NCBI RefSeq assembly: GCF_051961495.1
Contig: NZ_JBQCDF010000053.1
Coordinates: 1 to 7,493, forward strand
DNA length: 7,493 bases
Source: Cytophaga sp051961495
Lineage (GTDB): Bacteria; Bacteroidota; Bacteroidia; Cytophagales; Cytophagaceae
Reading direction: 5' to 3'
Under the pieces are notes generated by a model, which was not told the DNA's origin, made no database searches, and was given only the letters and a program-made list of their open reading frames with translations. Shown piece by piece: positions 1 through 6,327 of the stretch. Each line of letters starts with the position of its first letter. Within the stretch, counting starts at the first letter, position 1. Made by a program: the position numbers and the translations under genes.

Positions 1-34
1 TCCCATCCCGATAGCTATCGGGATGGGATTTTTT
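1..34 (+). terminator. Palindromic hairpin plus T-run (intrinsic terminator)
   Basis: Positions 1-28 are a perfect palindrome with 14-base arms (left arm TCCCATCCCGATAG), followed by six T at 29-34. This fits a rho-independent terminator for a plus-strand transcript entering from the left. It also lies directly after the ferredoxin stop codon on the minus strand, so it could serve both directions. The bases that would form the minus-strand T-run are outside the window. The core CCCGATAGCTATCGGG is remembered as a frequent intergenic palindrome in Cytophaga-like genomes; this was not checked. Confidence 0.75.
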
Positions 35-287
35 ATGCCAAGAGGTCCTGAACAATTTTTTCTGCATCGGCAAGCGAAATATCCGAATACCATTTATTAT
101 CGGGCTGTACACAAAGTACCGGCGCATGTTTGCAACGATCCGAACATTCCATTTTAAAAACTTCGATGCGGCCTTTCGCATGATGTTGTTTAATCGATGC
201 TTTTATAAATTTCCGTACATCTTTATGCTGGCCGCATTTGCTGCCTGCACACATGAATACAGATTTTTCAGGAAAATGTATCGACAT
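33..287 (-). CDS. Thioredoxin-like [2Fe-2S] ferredoxin
   Basis: This 84-residue protein is probably a small cytoplasmic electron carrier of the thioredoxin-like [2Fe-2S] ferredoxin family, related in fold to the NuoE C-terminal domain. The sequence shows C13-x4-C18 near the N-terminus, and C48 and C52 in a C-x3-C arrangement. That spacing matches the four cluster ligands of the family; a fifth cysteine, C59, lies in a following beta strand. There is no signal peptide. The length is usual for single-domain members. The start is ATG at 287, with the conserved first strand beginning about nine residues later. A long inverted repeat ends 10 bases upstream of the start, and the palindromic terminator follows the stop directly. 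The redox partner cannot be deduced from the neighbours. Confidence 0.88.
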   Translation of the reverse strand: MSIHFPEKSVFMCAGSKCGQHKDVRKFIKASIKQHHAKGRIEVFKMECSDRCKHAPVLCVQPDNKWYSDISLADAEKIVQDLLA

Positions 288-297
288 AGATAAATGG

Positions 298-345
298 TTA
301 AGTCTGCTGATTTAAGTATTAATATACTTAAATCGGCAGACTTAA
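298..345. promoter_or_regulatory. 48-bp inverted repeat with four TTAAGT/ACTTAA hexamers
   Basis: Two 22-base arms (298-319 and 324-345) are complementary except at one position, with a 4-base TAAT loop. Each arm carries two copies of the hexamer: TTAAGT at 298 and 312, ACTTAA at 326 and 340, so all four start exactly 14 bases apart. The element ends 10 bases before the ferredoxin start codon and lies about 40 bases after the lipoprotein stop. It could be an operator array, a 5'-leader hairpin, or a terminator for the lipoprotein gene. No T-run follows it on the minus strand, which argues against the last. The single imperfect pair (308/335) is G-U in a plus-strand RNA but A-C in a minus-strand RNA. 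Confidence 0.6.
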
Positions 346-382
346 CACAAAAATTTGACCTGTAGAAAACTACAATTCCGGT

Positions 383-1183
383 TTATTTTACAATAAAACT
401 TTTTGTAAATGTATTGGTAAAAATATAGGAATGTTCATAAGCCTGCTGGGTAAATGTTCCTTTGATTTTATATGTACCAGCTTCTGTCGGATGTAAGGAA
501 ATTAAAAACACAGGCCCTCTTTTAGTAATAGTTGGTTTCAAGTCCAAAAGTATTTCATCTTTAAAAACGCTCACCTCACAATCATCATTGGTATACGTTA
601 TTTTGTTGTCATACATATCCGGCACAACTGTTAATTCATAAACCTGCCCGGAGGTAGCTGTATCCCGCTCAGTAATTACATGAGATATCAGATGCATTTC
701 CCAATTGCAGGATGAAACCTGGCTCAGGAATTCATTCAACGCTTTTTTCTCAAATGTTAAATAAATATTTATGAACTTTTGAAATAACAGTGAATCATTT
801 TTCTGTTTTAATTCCGTCTGATAATAATGCAACAAGGGCAATGCATTACTATCTTTCTGACCAGACTGCTGCAAAACAGGTTTGATATTTTCCATCAAAA
901 CAGATACTGATTGTAACGAATCGATGCATTTGTTCCGCACCTCTACAAGATGCTGCGCCTGCTTCCGGATTACAACTTCTACTGGCCGGTCTCCATTGTC
1001 GGCAATTTCCTTTTCAACGCGTTTTAATAAACGGTCGTTCTCACGTATGGACTGCGCAGTCATTTCACGCTGGAAGGCCAGCTCCATAGTGTATTCCTTT
1101 TTATCTGTGCAGGAAAAAAATATTGTAACGGCAGCAAGCAACATTCCAACAAGTGTATATTTTCTAATAAAGATCTTTTGCAT
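383..1183 (-). CDS. Putative lipoprotein, helical domain plus GldM-like beta domain
   Basis: This 266-residue protein is probably an envelope lipoprotein. A basic N-terminus and hydrophobic segment (residues 8-24) lead to a plausible lipobox ending FFSC, with C25 as the lipidated residue. Residues about 33-160 look almost entirely helical and charged, with likely coiled coil around 45-105 and 120-158. Residues about 178-266 look like a beta sandwich ending in FIVK. Helices followed by a beta domain that opens with a pattern like 'Ge.Yel.v' recall the first two periplasmic domains of the gliding/type IX secretion protein GldM. Here the anchor would be a lipid rather than a transmembrane helix, and the later GldM domains are absent. 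The GldM link is an inference from pattern only. The gene diverges from the glycosidase gene. The start is ATG at 1183, directly before the signal sequence. Confidence 0.75.
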   Translation of the reverse strand: MQKIFIRKYTLVGMLLAAVTIFFSCTDKKEYTMELAFQREMTAQSIRENDRLLKRVEKEIADNGDRPVEVVIRKQAQHLVEVRNKCIDSLQSVSVLMENIKPVLQQSGQKDSNALPLLHYYQTELKQKNDSLLFQKFINIYLTFEKKALNEFLSQVSSCNWEMHLISHVITERDTATSGQVYELTVVPDMYDNKITYTNDDCEVSVFKDEILLDLKPTITKRGPVFLISLHPTEAGTYKIKGTFTQQAYEHSYIFTNTFTKSFIVK

Positions 1184-1219
1184 AATTGACAGTCTATGCT
1201 ACCATAATAAAATTAATGC

Positions 1220-1230
1220 TAAAAGATACA
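1220..1230 (-). promoter_or_regulatory. Possible -7 box or operator half-site for the lipoprotein gene
   Basis: On the minus strand this reads TGTATCTTTTA. It contains TATCTTTT, close to the Bacteroidetes -7 consensus TAnnTTTG, and lies 36 bases before the lipoprotein ATG. An exact inverted copy stands at 1313-1323 before the divergent gene. No clear -33 TTTG was found at the expected distance, so a promoter and a shared regulator site are equally possible. Confidence 0.35.
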
Positions 1231-1312
1231 GATTATGTAATTAAGTCATTGCTGTTTATATTGTTCAAAGATTAAAAATAAATCAATCCTCCCAATATGT
1301 TTTCCGCTTGCT

Positions 1313-1323
1313 TGTATCTTTTA
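1313..1323 (+). promoter_or_regulatory. Possible -7 box or operator half-site for the glycosidase gene
   Basis: The plus strand reads TGTATCTTTTA, the exact inverted partner of 1220-1230. It lies 38 bases before the ATG at 1362, almost the same distance as its partner from its own gene. TATCTTTT resembles the Bacteroidetes -7 element. A -33 TTTG is not evident upstream. Confidence 0.35.
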
Positions 1324-1361
1324 CCAATCTCTGCATTATGAATAATAAGACCTGATCATTT

Positions 1362-2186
1362 ATGAAACACCTGGCCTATATACCAATCTTATTTATTTGC
1401 GTTGCTGCAACATCTTCAAAAAAAGAAACCATTGTCTGGCAAAACCTGGAAAAGGGTTTGGATTACGCACTTCTGGATGCACCGGTAAAATCAAGTTATG
1501 CTGATTCAAAGATTGATGTACTCAGAATTAATCCTGCTTATTTCACTTTTGAACTGGAATGCATGGAACAAAAGAAAAACGGTAATAAAAAGATTGATCA
1601 GATCTGTACAGAAAACAAATTGATAGCAGCTGTAAACGCAGGCATGTTCAAACTCGAAGGCAATTTCCAGACATGCACCGGGTATATGAAAAACGGCACT
1701 TATACCAACAACGCTACGTTAAATCCCAGTTACAAAACTGTTTTCACTTTCAATCCAAAAGATACCAGTAAAAAATCTGCCACGTTGATTGATCTTACCT
1801 GCGAAGATTGGGCGGTGGCTAAAAGCAGTTATACGTGTTTCAGTCAGGGAATCCGCATGGTTAATTGTGATGGCAAAGCCACCTGGCAGGCATCTGAAAA
1901 AAAATGGAGCATGGTATTATTAGCGGAAGATAAAGCTGGAAATATTTTATTCATTTTCTCCAGATCACCTTACAAAGTGCTGGACTATACCAATATGCTA
2001 CTGCAATCAGACTTACAGCTAAAACGTTTGATGTACTTAGAGGGCGGGCCCGAAGCCTCTTTTTACCTGGATCACCCGAATGCATCTGTAAAGAAAATGG
2101 GAAGTTATGAAACCGGATTTACGGAGAATGATAACAACAAGGTATACTGGGAAATCCCTAATGTAATTGGTATCCGAAGAAAATAA
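1362..2186 (+). CDS. Secreted phosphodiester glycosidase family (NAGPA-like/DUF2233) protein
   Basis: This 274-residue protein resembles the family of N-acetylglucosamine-1-phosphodiester alpha-N-acetylglucosaminidase (PF09992/DUF2233). Members hydrolyse sugar phosphodiesters or related glycosidic bonds. Family-like signatures are AAVNAGMF (89-96), a QGIR segment (162-165) like the usual 'SGP.L' region, a strand-turn segment VLLAEDKAGNILFIF (185-199) like the 'aig.d..G.v.l' core, and YLEGGPEASFYLD (225-237) like the 'l.lDGGgS' active-site loop. Glu takes the usual Asp place in that loop. The hydrophobic N-terminus (residues 5-16) suggests a signal peptide; C13 does not sit in a good lipobox. 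The substrate is unknown. It is the only plus-strand gene here, and its stop touches that of the convergent acyltransferase gene. Confidence 0.82.
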   Translation: MKHLAYIPILFICVAATSSKKETIVWQNLEKGLDYALLDAPVKSSYADSKIDVLRINPAYFTFELECMEQKKNGNKKIDQICTENKLIAAVNAGMFKLEGNFQTCTGYMKNGTYTNNATLNPSYKTVFTFNPKDTSKKSATLIDLTCEDWAVAKSSYTCFSQGIRMVNCDGKATWQASEKKWSMVLLAEDKAGNILFIFSRSPYKVLDYTNMLLQSDLQLKRLMYLEGGPEASFYLDHPNASVKKMGSYETGFTENDNNKVYWEIPNVIGIRRK

Positions 2187-3251
2187 TCAGGCAGAACCTA
2201 AGAACATTTTTGCCCTGCTGCCTAATAGTTTCCGGAGCAGATAAATAATGCCTTTACAGATGAGCAGAGTTGTAATTGTAAGAATGATTATCGCAACAAT
2301 GATATTCAACGGATAGATATTTTCATATTCATAAAGAAAATAGAATAAAGATCCCGTGGTAGTTAATACAACTCCATGCATAAAATATGTTAACATAGAA
2401 TCTTTAGCGACAAATCGCAGCCAGTCAGGTTGTTTTTCTCCCAGCATTTTGAAGAATAGCATTACGAGAAAAGCCAGAGCTACTTTTTGAACATAAAAAA
2501 AAGACTCTGTTACGTTTATAAAACCAGGCATTGATATTTTATAAAAAAGTCCTGCGGTAACAAGCACTACAACACCTATTATAAATACAAGTCTTTTTTC
2601 AATCACCTGCATTGTTTTTTCCAGATCCAAACCACAATACATGCCTATTGCATACGAGCCTGTAAAATAGATTACTGTTTCAACCCTGATATAAGTTGTA
2701 TCCACAAATTTAGCACGCGCTATGAAAAGCGGAGCCAAAACAAATAAGAAAAAAATACAGCGGGTAAAACTATTTTTATGCAGCAAAAAATCCAGCAAGG
2801 GAGTAAGCGTACAAATGATAATAAATACAGGAATGTACCATAACGCATATTCTGATTTCCCACATAATAGGTCAAGAGGTAACATAGAGTAGAAGCCTTT
2901 TAAATCTATATGAAACGGTTCGAAGGATATATTTTTAAACAATGTCAACCATATGGAAAAAAATATATAAGGAATAACAAGATAGAAGAACTTATCTCTA
3001 TAGAATTTTATGTATCCCCGATTTTTAAAAACAGCAGAAAATAATATTCCCGATAGAATTGTGAAATACATGGTAACACCCCGTAATGCCAGCATATTAA
3101 ACATAGAAATTGCTGAATCCGGATTAATGTCCACGTTTAAACTACCAAAATAAAAAAGAATGATTGCATGGCGCAAAATCACATTAATTACTGCAAAACC
3201 TCTGAAGCTTTGAAGGTAATCAAAATATATTTTATTCTGTGATGAAGACAA
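2187..3251 (-). CDS. Acyltransferase 3 family integral membrane protein
   Basis: This 354-residue inner-membrane protein matches acyltransferase family 3 (PF01757, OafA/NodX type), which moves acetyl or other acyl groups onto surface or secreted sugars. The first helix carries the family signature SFRGFAVINVILRHA, with R17 and the conserved H28. A cytoplasmic loop FYRDKFFYLVIPY (83-95) matches the usual 'R..RL.iPy' motif, LWYIPVF (137-143) matches the next conserved helix start, and H292 lies in a late YFMHG motif. About ten hydrophobic segments are visible and the length is typical. The start is odd: the only usual codon before the signature is TTG at 3251. The frame stays open further upstream without ATG or GTG, so the exact start is uncertain. 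No polysaccharide genes flank it, so the acceptor is unknown. Confidence 0.88.
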   Translation of the reverse strand: MSSSQNKIYFDYLQSFRGFAVINVILRHAIILFYFGSLNVDINPDSAISMFNMLALRGVTMYFTILSGILFSAVFKNRGYIKFYRDKFFYLVIPYIFFSIWLTLFKNISFEPFHIDLKGFYSMLPLDLLCGKSEYALWYIPVFIIICTLTPLLDFLLHKNSFTRCIFFLFVLAPLFIARAKFVDTTYIRVETVIYFTGSYAIGMYCGLDLEKTMQVIEKRLVFIIGVVVLVTAGLFYKISMPGFINVTESFFYVQKVALAFLVMLFFKMLGEKQPDWLRFVAKDSMLTYFMHGVVLTTTGSLFYFLYEYENIYPLNIIVAIIILTITTLLICKGIIYLLRKLLGSRAKMFLGSA

Positions 3252-3294
3252 AGATGATAATGTATTATTATTTACTAAAATGCTTTCCGCATTT

Positions 3295-3314
3295 ATTTGT
3301 ATAAAAATACAAAT
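3295..3314. promoter_or_regulatory. 8-bp perfect inverted repeat, operator-like
   Basis: ATTTGTAT (3295-3302) and ATACAAAT (3307-3314) form a perfect inverted repeat around AAAA. It lies about 44 bases upstream of the TTG start of the acyltransferase gene. A second small repeat, AAATGC/GCATTT with a 5-base spacer (3278-3294), follows directly. Neither has a T-run typical of a terminator. The rest of the intergenic region 3252-3441 shows no gene and no clear promoter. Confidence 0.35.
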
Positions 3315-3441
3315 TTGAAATAACTATACATCCATTTTTGTATGAGTAACTTCACTTTTTAAAAATCATTCCTGTGCGTTCCTTTATTCACGGCTATCTT
3401 TCATCTTCTGAAATTAGCCTTTAACTAAATAATGTCATATC

Positions 3442-3963
3442 TCATTCTTCACCTATGGATTTCCTTAACCAGACATTTATAGCTTCTTCCAAATATACTT
3501 GTCCATTAGGCCCCACGTGTTCGGTTACCAATAATTCTTCGTGTTGAGTATGTATATACAACTGATACACCGGACTCGTTATGGTCGTCCTGCCTGACTT
3601 TACACTTGAGAATTCTTTACCCGATTTCCTTCTTTTTTCAATCCGCAGGATTTGATTAGGATTTACGTTTAACTTTACAAATCCATGCATGCCTTCTAAA
3701 ACAACAAAGTTTTCCTTATTAAAAATGAACTTCGTTCTATCGTAGTAATTATAGAAGCACCAGTAAATAACAAGCAGAAGCAATGAAATTGTTAAAAAGA
3801 AATACATATTCAAATCTATTGCCAGGATCACAGAACTGACTAAGAGGGGTAACACTAAAAGAATAATCTGTAACGAGAGTATATTGCCGTCGTAATTATT
3901 TAAAATAATATGTACACTGCCATCGGCATGAGTAGAAACATTGAAATCTTTTGGTATTCTCAT
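3442..3963 (-). CDS. Small two-helix membrane protein of unknown function
   Basis: I do not recognise this 173-residue protein. A short polar N-terminus (1-27) is followed by two adjacent hydrophobic helices at about 28-49 and 52-72, so both ends probably face the same side. Residues about 78-170 form a soluble part with alternating beta strands (KFIFNKENFVVLE, VYQLYIHT, ELLVTEH) and a final amphipathic helix (VYLEEAINVWLRK). Two hydrophobic helices followed by a strand-rich domain with a C-terminal helix resemble bacterial PH-like membrane proteins; this is suggestive only. The basic segment EKRRKSGK (109-116) fits a cytoplasmic location. The start is ATG at 3963. The WG-repeat gene ends 53 bp upstream on the same strand, so the two may share a transcript. 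Confidence 0.75.
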   Translation of the reverse strand: MRIPKDFNVSTHADGSVHIILNNYDGNILSLQIILLVLPLLVSSVILAIDLNMYFFLTISLLLLVIYWCFYNYYDRTKFIFNKENFVVLEGMHGFVKLNVNPNQILRIEKRRKSGKEFSSVKSGRTTITSPVYQLYIHTQHEELLVTEHVGPNGQVYLEEAINVWLRKSIGEE

Positions 3964-3979
3964 CGGAGAAAGTTTTCTG

Positions 3980-4010
3980 GTAAAATAAAAGTCTTTGAGT
4001 TTTATTTTAC
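3980..4010. repeat. AT-rich 11-bp perfect inverted repeat between two minus-strand genes
   Basis: GTAAAATAAAA (3980-3990) and TTTTATTTTAC (4000-4010) are perfectly complementary around a 9-base loop. The hairpin begins 6 bases after the WG-repeat stop and ends 16 bases before the ATG of the small membrane protein. It may be a weak terminator or an mRNA processing or attenuation hairpin. No T-run follows the outer arm on the minus strand and the stem has almost no G-C pairs, so strong termination is unlikely. Confidence 0.45.
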
Positions 4011-4016
4011 AATCAA

Positions 4017-5066
4017 TTATTTAATCAATACAACATCATACATACCATCATACTTTGGTCTAAAGACCCATTTACCTGTAACATCAATAAGACCCCATGT
4101 TCCGTTCATTCTGACTGCAGCATATCCATTACTGAATTTTCGCGCTGCTTCGTATTGAGCCTTAATAACCCACTCGCCTCTTGTGTTGTAAAAACCATAT
4201 TTCCCAGACTGCTCTCCTATGGCAAGCCCTTCGCTGAAATCTCCCCAGGATTCAGTATCAGATACAAATAACTTATTACCGGTTGAATCGATGTAGTGCC
4301 AACCATTATTATCTTTAACTTTGGCAAATTTTGAAACATAATCAAAACTTGTTACGACCGAGTAGACTGGATTAATAACCCATTCACCTTTAACGTTGAT
4401 AAAACCTACCTTGTCTTTATCATTCCTTACCCATGCCAATCCTCCTGAAAACTCCCCAGTATTTTTATATTGTGGCTTGATTACAATTTCACCTTTTGTA
4501 TTAACAAAGCCATGCAAACCATTCCCAAGCTTTATTGGTGCAAAACCTTCAGAAAAATGTTCAATTTTGCTAATATAATCAGCGCTGATCACAGTCTGCT
4601 CAAAACCCAGAGTGTCCAATATAATATTTCTACCACCAATAACTGCTGCAGCATACCCACCATTAAATTCTGTTACATAATCATATTTCATGGCTATTGC
4701 AATCTTACCTTTGGCATTTAAAAAACCCCATTTCTCACCGGTTTTCACAGCAAGTAAATTATCTTTATACCCCTTTGCACCCACGCCAAATGCGCCTTCT
4801 ATAATAGAGAATCTATTTACTTCTGTAGGTATATACTCAGCCTGTGCATTGATAATCTTGTAAACCGTTCCTTTTTTAACAACTGCCAGACCATTCGAAG
4901 AGAATGGGTCGCAATTTATATATTGAGGCAGAATTGTGAGATCGCCATTCAAATCTGCATATCCCCAAAATCCATTATTTACTTTAATCAATATTAAAGC
5001 ATTTTGACCATATGTTATTAGGGTATAAAATACAAATAGCAATATGAATATAATCTTATTTTTCAT
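4017..5066 (-). CDS. Secreted WG-repeat protein
   Basis: This 349-residue protein has an N-terminal signal peptide (hydrophobic 5-18, probable cleavage near YGQ-NA at 20-22). The rest is almost wholly WG repeats (PF14903), units of about 35 residues with the pattern 'WGFid..G..vI.P.Yd....F..GlA.V'. I count about nine units, starting near residues 33, 68, 112, 146, 184, 219, 256, 289 and 323. Those at 68, 146 and 256 are degenerate and the last is shortened. WG repeats are beta-rich and widespread in Bacteroidetes, with mostly unknown ligands; binding of proteins or the cell surface is a guess. There is no lipobox and no type IX sorting domain at the C-terminus. The start is ATG at 5066, directly before the signal peptide. 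The small membrane-protein gene follows after 53 bp. Confidence 0.92.
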   Translation of the reverse strand: MKNKIIFILLFVFYTLITYGQNALILIKVNNGFWGYADLNGDLTILPQYINCDPFSSNGLAVVKKGTVYKIINAQAEYIPTEVNRFSIIEGAFGVGAKGYKDNLLAVKTGEKWGFLNAKGKIAIAMKYDYVTEFNGGYAAAVIGGRNIILDTLGFEQTVISADYISKIEHFSEGFAPIKLGNGLHGFVNTKGEIVIKPQYKNTGEFSGGLAWVRNDKDKVGFINVKGEWVINPVYSVVTSFDYVSKFAKVKDNNGWHYIDSTGNKLFVSDTESWGDFSEGLAIGEQSGKYGFYNTRGEWVIKAQYEAARKFSNGYAAVRMNGTWGLIDVTGKWVFRPKYDGMYDVVLIK

Positions 5067-5095
5067 TGATGAAGACCAATAATATACTATAATAA

Positions 5096-5132
5096 AAGAG
5101 CAGCCTCCAAAAAACTTTTAAAGGCTGCTCTT
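5096..5132 (-). terminator. Intrinsic terminator of the META lipoprotein operon
   Basis: AAGAGCAGCCT (5096-5106) and AGGCTGCTCTT (5122-5132) form an 11-bp perfect stem with a 15-base loop. On the minus strand the stem starts 13 bases after the META gene stop and runs into TTTTATTAT, a usable U-tract. In the plus direction no T-run follows, so it acts on the minus strand. The start codon of the next gene, at 5066, is only 29 bases beyond the hairpin. Confidence 0.85.
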
Positions 5133-5145
5133 GAAAGATCCTAAT

Positions 5146-5649
5146 TTAATAACTCTTCGGCCCTAATATTTTTTTAAATTCGAGCAAGGCCACATCACCT
5201 TCCAGCAGCATCAATGTGTTCTGTTCCTTGATAAAGAATTTATTCGTTTTCTTCAAGCGTTCAACAAACAATGCTTCGCCTTCACCTTCGCAAGCCATCT
5301 TCGTTAATGCCATGCCTGTTCCAAATGAAATGGTTCTGCCATCAATTACATAGGATCCTGTGTAAGAATTACAGCCTGTAGTACCGGAGATCTGTTTTGG
5401 TCTTGCATCAAAAGCAATGGTTGGCTTTTTATTTGGATATAAATCATTGAACGGCACTTTTTGCGCACCCATAAGCGATACCAGTTCCCAGGTTCCTTCC
5501 AGGTCAGATTCTTCCGTAGCAGCAGCAGCTGTTACCGGAATTGCCTTTTCGTCAACCTTTTTATCACTGACCGCTGTTTGTGATTTAGATGAATTACATG
5601 AAGCTAAAATAACTCCTAAAAAAGCTCCATAGATGATTATTTTTTTCAT
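5146..5649 (-). CDS. META-domain lipoprotein (HslJ-like)
   Basis: This 167-residue protein is an envelope lipoprotein with a META domain (PF03724), the fold of E. coli HslJ and of motility- or stress-linked proteins whose biochemical role is unclear. The signal peptide ends in the lipobox LASC, with C18 lipidated. A low-complexity Ala/Thr/Lys linker runs to about residue 48. The META domain starts at LEGTWELVS (50-58) and includes KPTIAF (75-80), the hallmark SGTTGCNSYTGSY (88-100) and ALTKMAC (114-120). C93 and C120 probably form the disulfide seen in the family. The domain appears complete. The start is ATG at 5649. It is the last gene of the operon, 24 bp after the scramblase-like gene, and a strong terminator follows. 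Confidence 0.93.
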   Translation of the reverse strand: MKKIIIYGAFLGVILASCNSSKSQTAVSDKKVDEKAIPVTAAAATEESDLEGTWELVSLMGAQKVPFNDLYPNKKPTIAFDARPKQISGTTGCNSYTGSYVIDGRTISFGTGMALTKMACEGEGEALFVERLKKTNKFFIKEQNTLMLLEGDVALLEFKKILGPKSY

Positions 5650-5673
5650 AGCACTAAAATTTGATTGAATAAA

Positions 5674-6303
5674 TTATTTACTTTCTTTTAAAACCATATC
5701 GATTGTAATTGCACAGGAAATGACCGCCTGCTTGTGTGCAACTGACGTAGAAAAACCAGGATCGATTGTTACATTATATTTATCAGCACTGGTAAACATT
5801 TCTTTAGCAAGACCAGCCCATTTTTTACTGATTGTTCCGATAGGATTGTTTGAAGGATCTTTGATTTGAAAATTCCATGCCTTCCAATCACCTGTAATAG
5901 TTGCAATATTTTTTTCTGCTGCATTGGTGATCTGAAATTCAGGTTTAAAAAAACTGAATTTCTGTTTGATTGTTCCGATCAATTCGCCTTTGGCATTCAA
6001 CACAACAATTTTAGACAACCAGAATGTCCAGCCACGTTGGATCGTTGTTTGTACTTCACCCTCATGATTTAAAATATCCAATTGAAAAGGCAGTATTTTT
6101 TTATTTACCAGCAAACGAAGCATTTTTTGTCCGACAGACAAACGTTGTGTTACAGCGCCAATATGTTCTCCGGCTTCGTTATAAACTTTATATGCATTTT
6201 CAAATTTGAACAGGTTAACTTTTTCATCAATGAAATAACTGTTCGATTTAAAAAAATCTGTTTCGTCATGCGTAAGTGCGTCTACTATATTTTCTCCGTT
6301 CAT
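5674..6303 (-). CDS. Scramblase/LURP-one-like (Tubby C-terminal fold) protein
   Basis: This 209-residue protein resembles bacterial 'phospholipid scramblase-related' proteins, which share the Tubby C-terminal fold with eukaryotic scramblases and plant LURP-one-related proteins. The sequence shows repeated strand motifs: YKVYNEAGEHIGAVTQ (38-53), PFQLDILNHEGEV (72-84), IVVLNAKGELIGTIKQKF (99-116), FQITNAAEKNIATITGDW (123-140), FQIKDPSNNPIGTISKKW (145-162), then AGLAKEMFTSADKYNVTID (163-181). The last part matches the family's 'SKkW.G..kE.fTdaD.y.V'. A hydrophobic C-terminal helix (191-206) corresponds to the central helix of the fold. There is no signal peptide. True scramblase activity is unproven in bacterial members. 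The start is ATG at 6303; gaps of 24 bp to both neighbours indicate one operon. Confidence 0.85.
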   Translation of the reverse strand: MNGENIVDALTHDETDFFKSNSYFIDEKVNLFKFENAYKVYNEAGEHIGAVTQRLSVGQKMLRLLVNKKILPFQLDILNHEGEVQTTIQRGWTFWLSKIVVLNAKGELIGTIKQKFSFFKPEFQITNAAEKNIATITGDWKAWNFQIKDPSNNPIGTISKKWAGLAKEMFTSADKYNVTIDPGFSTSVAHKQAVISCAITIDMVLKESK

Positions 6304-6327
6304 ATGTATGTGTATATTAAAAACATT

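Noticed and set aside
298..345. Inverted repeat read as an intrinsic terminator of the lipoprotein gene
   Set aside because: No T-run follows on the minus strand and the hexamer spacing fits a binding-site array better; kept as a regulatory element.
882..1244. Plus-strand open frame of 120 codons
   Set aside because: It is antisense to the lipoprotein gene, has a Cys/Ser/Arg-rich composition without domain features, and runs into the divergent promoter region.
2189..2223. AGGCAG/CTGCCT inverted repeat near the convergent stops as a terminator
   Set aside because: Only a 6-bp stem with a 23-base loop inside coding sequence, and no following T-run in either direction.
3910..4158. Plus-strand open frame of 82 codons
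   Set aside because: It spans the antisense of two genes and the AT-rich hairpin between them, with no recognisable protein features.
4396..4721. Two overlapping plus-strand frames inside the WG-repeat gene
   Set aside because: Both are antisense shadows of a repeat-coding gene that is clearly real on the minus strand.
4017..5066. WG-repeat region considered as recent DNA tandem repeats
   Set aside because: The units are similar in protein pattern but divergent in nucleotide sequence, so this is an old repeat protein, not a recent or unstable DNA repeat.
5417..5632. Plus-strand frame inside the META lipoprotein gene
   Set aside because: It is the antisense of the Ala-rich linker and start of the META domain; no features of its own.
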